Assembly: GCA_964478455.1 (NCBI GenBank)
Contig: CAYZJD010000205.1
Location: forward strand, 1 to 8,073
Length of the DNA: 8,073 nucleotides
Reading direction: 5' to 3'
Source of the DNA: CAYZJD01 sp964478455
Lineage (GTDB): Bacteria > Acidobacteriota > Terriglobia > Bryobacterales > Bryobacteraceae
The position numbers were made by a program, and so were the translations under genes. Each line of letters starts with the position of its first letter. The stretch's first letter is position 1. A model generated the notes under the pieces. That model was not told the DNA's origin, did not search any database, and worked only from the letters and a program-made list of their open reading frames with translations. Positions 5,907 through 8,073 of the stretch are shown here, piece by piece.

Positions 5907-7160
5907 ATGCTGAAAAACTACCTCAAAATCGCCCTCAAAGTTCTCCTGCGCCGCAAGTTCTACACCTTCATCAGCCTCTTTGGCATCAGCTTCACTCTGC
6001 TGGTGCTGACGGTGGCGGTGACGTTGTTCGACCACGTGTTCGGTCCCTTTCCCCCGGAGACGAAGTCCAACCGGAGCGCCGGGGTATTCTTCATCGAGCA
6101 GACGGACAAGGAACGGGGGAGGCAGTTCAACGGCTTCCCGGGGTACCTGTTTCTCGACCGCTATGTCCGCACGCTCAAGAGCGCGGAGAAGGTTGCCCTG
6201 CATACGTTCCCTCGATCGGTTCGCTCTTACAAAGACGGCGTGCCGATCGAGTCCTATTTGAAAAGGACCGACGGTGAATTCTGGGGGATCCTGGATTTCA
6301 AGTTCCTGGAAGGCGGCCCGTTTACGCCAGAGGACGAGAAGAACCGGAACTTCGTCGCCGTGATCAACGAGGCCACCAGGAAGAAGTTCTTTGGGGACGA
6401 ACCGGCGGTCGGGCGATTCATCGAAGCCGATGGGCAGAAGTTTCGCGTGTCGGGCGTGGTGGCGAACATTCCGATGTTACGGCTGACTCCGTTCGCCGAC
6501 ATCTGGACGCCGCTCAGCACGGCCAAGACGGACGACTACCGGAAGCAGTTCATGGGCGACTTCATGGCCATCGTGCTGGCCAGGGACCGTTCTTCACTCA
6601 AGCAGGTCGAGGACGAGTATCAAGCTGTTCTGGCGAAGGTGGAAATGCCGGACCCGAAGGAGTTCCCCCTCGTGGTGGGCAGCATGGGAAGTCTGCTGGA
6701 CGTGTTCGCGCGAACGCTCCTCGGCAGGGAGGGGGACTACAAATCAGACCAGCGAGGTCGCCTGATCTCCTGGTTGCTCTTTTTCGCCGTGCTCTTCATG
6801 TTGCTGCCGACGGTGAACCTGGTGAACGTCAACGTGAGCCGGATCCTCGAGCGCGCCTCCGAGATCGGCGTGCGGAAGGCATTCGGCGCCTCTTCGTGGA
6901 CGCTGGTTGGCCAGTTCATCATCGAGAATGTCGTGCTGACGCTAATTGGCGGATTGATTGGCTTCGCCCTCTCGGTCGTTGTTCTGCATGCGATCACTTT
7001 GTCCGGCTTCGTTCCCTATGCCGAGTTCGACATGAACTACCGGGTGTTCGGAGTCGGACTGGCGATGGCTCTGTTCTTCGGGCTTCTGTCGGGTGTCTAT
7101 CCCGCCTGGAAGATGTCCCGACTGCACCCGGTCGATGCCCTGCGAGGAGCGTCTCTATGA
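5907..7160 (+). CDS. FtsX/MacB-type ABC transporter permease (first of two)
   Basis: The protein has 417 residues. ATG 5907 has GAGGTGA at 5894-5900 six bases upstream. Its topology is that of the type VII ABC (MacB/LolCE/FtsX) fold: one membrane segment at about residues 18-40, a large periplasmic MacB-type core domain (about 41-286, including INEATRKKFFGDEPAVGR and the RVSGVVANIP strand), then three membrane segments at about 287-306, 337-361 and 379-400. The ERASEIGVRKAFGAS stretch (315-329) after the second segment is the cytoplasmic coupling helix that meets the ATPase. The C-terminus (YPAWKMSRLHPVDALRG) is the usual family ending. It presumably pairs with the second, non-identical permease encoded directly downstream, which starts inside its stop codon (ATGA at 7157-7160). 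It transmits ATPase motion to the periplasm; the substrate is unknown. Confidence 0.92.
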   Translation: MLKNYLKIALKVLLRRKFYTFISLFGISFTLLVLTVAVTLFDHVFGPFPPETKSNRSAGVFFIEQTDKERGRQFNGFPGYLFLDRYVRTLKSAEKVALHTFPRSVRSYKDGVPIESYLKRTDGEFWGILDFKFLEGGPFTPEDEKNRNFVAVINEATRKKFFGDEPAVGRFIEADGQKFRVSGVVANIPMLRLTPFADIWTPLSTAKTDDYRKQFMGDFMAIVLARDRSSLKQVEDEYQAVLAKVEMPDPKEFPLVVGSMGSLLDVFARTLLGREGDYKSDQRGRLISWLLFFAVLFMLLPTVNLVNVNVSRILERASEIGVRKAFGASSWTLVGQFIIENVVLTLIGGLIGFALSVVVLHAITLSGFVPYAEFDMNYRVFGVGLAMALFFGLLSGVYPAWKMSRLHPVDALRGASL

Positions 7161-8073
7161 TCAAGCAGATGTTCAAGCTCGTCTGGAATCGCAAGCGGAC
7201 GAACGCGCTCATCATCATCGAAGTGTTCTTCTCGTTTCTGGTGCTGTTCGCCATCGTCGCTTACGGCGCCTACTATCTCCGCAACTACCGCCAGCCTCTC
7301 GGCTTCTCCTACCGGAACGTGTGGAGCGTCAGCATCGGCTCGCTGTTCGAACAAGTGGGCCCGATCGCGGAGAAACTCGGGGAAGACGCACGGCAAATCA
7401 GGCTGGCGCTGCGCGACATGCCCGAGGTGGAGGGAGTGGCCATGGTCCGGATGCCGCCGTTTCAAGTCGGTACATGGAACGGACCGGTGGCCTACAAGGG
7501 CCGCCAGGTGTTCGCCAGGTTCAACGAAGCCACCGACGAACTCAAAGAAGTGATGGATCTGAAGCTTGTCCAAGGCAGGTGGTTCGAGCCGGCCGACGAT
7601 GCTGTGAGCTATGCGCCCGTCGTGATCAACGAAAGACTCCGCGACGAGCTCTTCGGCAACCAGGACCCGATCGGCAAGGAGTTCGATCCGGAAAAGGACC
7701 CAGGTCCCCTCGGGCCAAAAAAGAGAAGGCGCATCGTGGGAGTGATCACGGATTTTCGGCAGCACGGAGAGTTGCACGAGCCGTACAACTACGTCTTCTA
7801 TAGGAAGACCCTCCACAATTCGCTCGGCGGTCTTCCCCTCACAAACCTCCTCGTCCGGCTCCGGCCCGGAACTCCGGCGTCCTTCGAGGAGAGGCTCATG
7901 GCAAAGCTGCGGGTGGTCTCCAGGGACCGTTCCTTCCAGATCGAGCGGCTCGAGCAGGCGCGCCGGTCCCATATGCGCTGGGTGCTGGTGCCGATGATCG
8001 CGGTGGCGCTGGTAGCCGGCTTCCTGATGCTGATGGTGGCCCTCGGCATGGTGGGCGTGCTGTGGCAGAACGT
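7157..8073 (+). CDS. FtsX/MacB-type ABC transporter permease (second), 3' end missing
   Basis: The frame opens at ATG 7157, overlapping the previous stop, with GAGGAG at 7144-7149 seven bases upstream. It is open to the window end, giving 305 complete codons. There is a first membrane segment at about residues 17-40, a periplasmic core domain (about 41-274), and a second membrane segment starting near 275 (WVLVPMIAVALVAGFLML). The missing part should hold the coupling helix and two more membrane segments, about 100-130 residues. The core domain carries the family pattern (VVINERLRDELFGNQDPIGKEF, then RRIVGVITDF) but differs clearly from the first permease. It has an extra Pro/Lys-rich loop at about 178-191, and the first membrane segment is preceded by a basic NRKRTN stretch. 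The two permeases therefore probably form a heterodimer like LolC/LolE rather than a MacB-like homodimer. Confidence 0.9.
   Translation, partial: MIKQMFKLVWNRKRTNALIIIEVFFSFLVLFAIVAYGAYYLRNYRQPLGFSYRNVWSVSIGSLFEQVGPIAEKLGEDARQIRLALRDMPEVEGVAMVRMPPFQVGTWNGPVAYKGRQVFARFNEATDELKEVMDLKLVQGRWFEPADDAVSYAPVVINERLRDELFGNQDPIGKEFDPEKDPGPLGPKKRRRIVGVITDFRQHGELHEPYNYVFYRKTLHNSLGGLPLTNLLVRLRPGTPASFEERLMAKLRVVSRDRSFQIERLEQARRSHMRWVLVPMIAVALVAGFLMLMVALGMVGVLWQN

Overview
The window is a GC-rich, densely coded stretch of about 8 kb. All six supported genes lie on the + strand; the first and last run off the window edges. The gene mix suggests a Gram-negative (diderm) bacterium, most likely Acidobacteriota of the Solibacter/Bryobacter type. 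The signs are a CHAT-domain protein, a Tat-exported enolase-superfamily enzyme, a split MacB/FtsX-type exporter with its own sigma-54-type promoter, and a spacer repeat whose minus strand reads 'LAYARGSV'. I associate that phrase with spurious ORFs of this phylum. The assignment rests on recollection and gene style, not on a marker gene.

Region 1 (2-1303) is the C-terminal part of a CHAT protein, a caspase-like protease fold, with an intact His/Cys pair. A 232-base spacer follows. It holds an imperfect inverted repeat made of CCTTGGTG-type octamers, a possible sigma-70-like promoter, and a cluster of overlapping palindromes close to the expected transcription start.

Region 2 (1536-3781) is a two-gene unit: an enolase-superfamily (mandelate racemase/sugar-acid dehydratase-like) enzyme with a twin-arginine signal, then a bicupin protein with a Sec-type signal. 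Both appear to be exported, which suggests chemistry on a sugar acid or similar carboxylate outside the cytoplasm. The substrate cannot be read from the sequence.

Region 3 (3782-8073) is an export operon: HlyD/MacA-like adaptor, LolD/MacB-type ATPase, and two different FtsX-type permeases, the second cut by the window end. Two of its three junctions are ATGA stop/start overlaps; the third is opened by 94 bases of repeat-rich sequence. The 121-base spacer before the adaptor gene has the layout of a sigma-54 promoter with enhancer sites. It holds a TGG-N8-TTGC element (GG-N10-GC) 25 bases before the start codon, and upstream two copies of the dyad TGTCCG-N4-CGGACA whose centres are exactly 22 bp apart. 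This is the most informative signal in the window. It predicts that an NtrC-type activator, perhaps encoded beyond position 8073, switches the exporter on.
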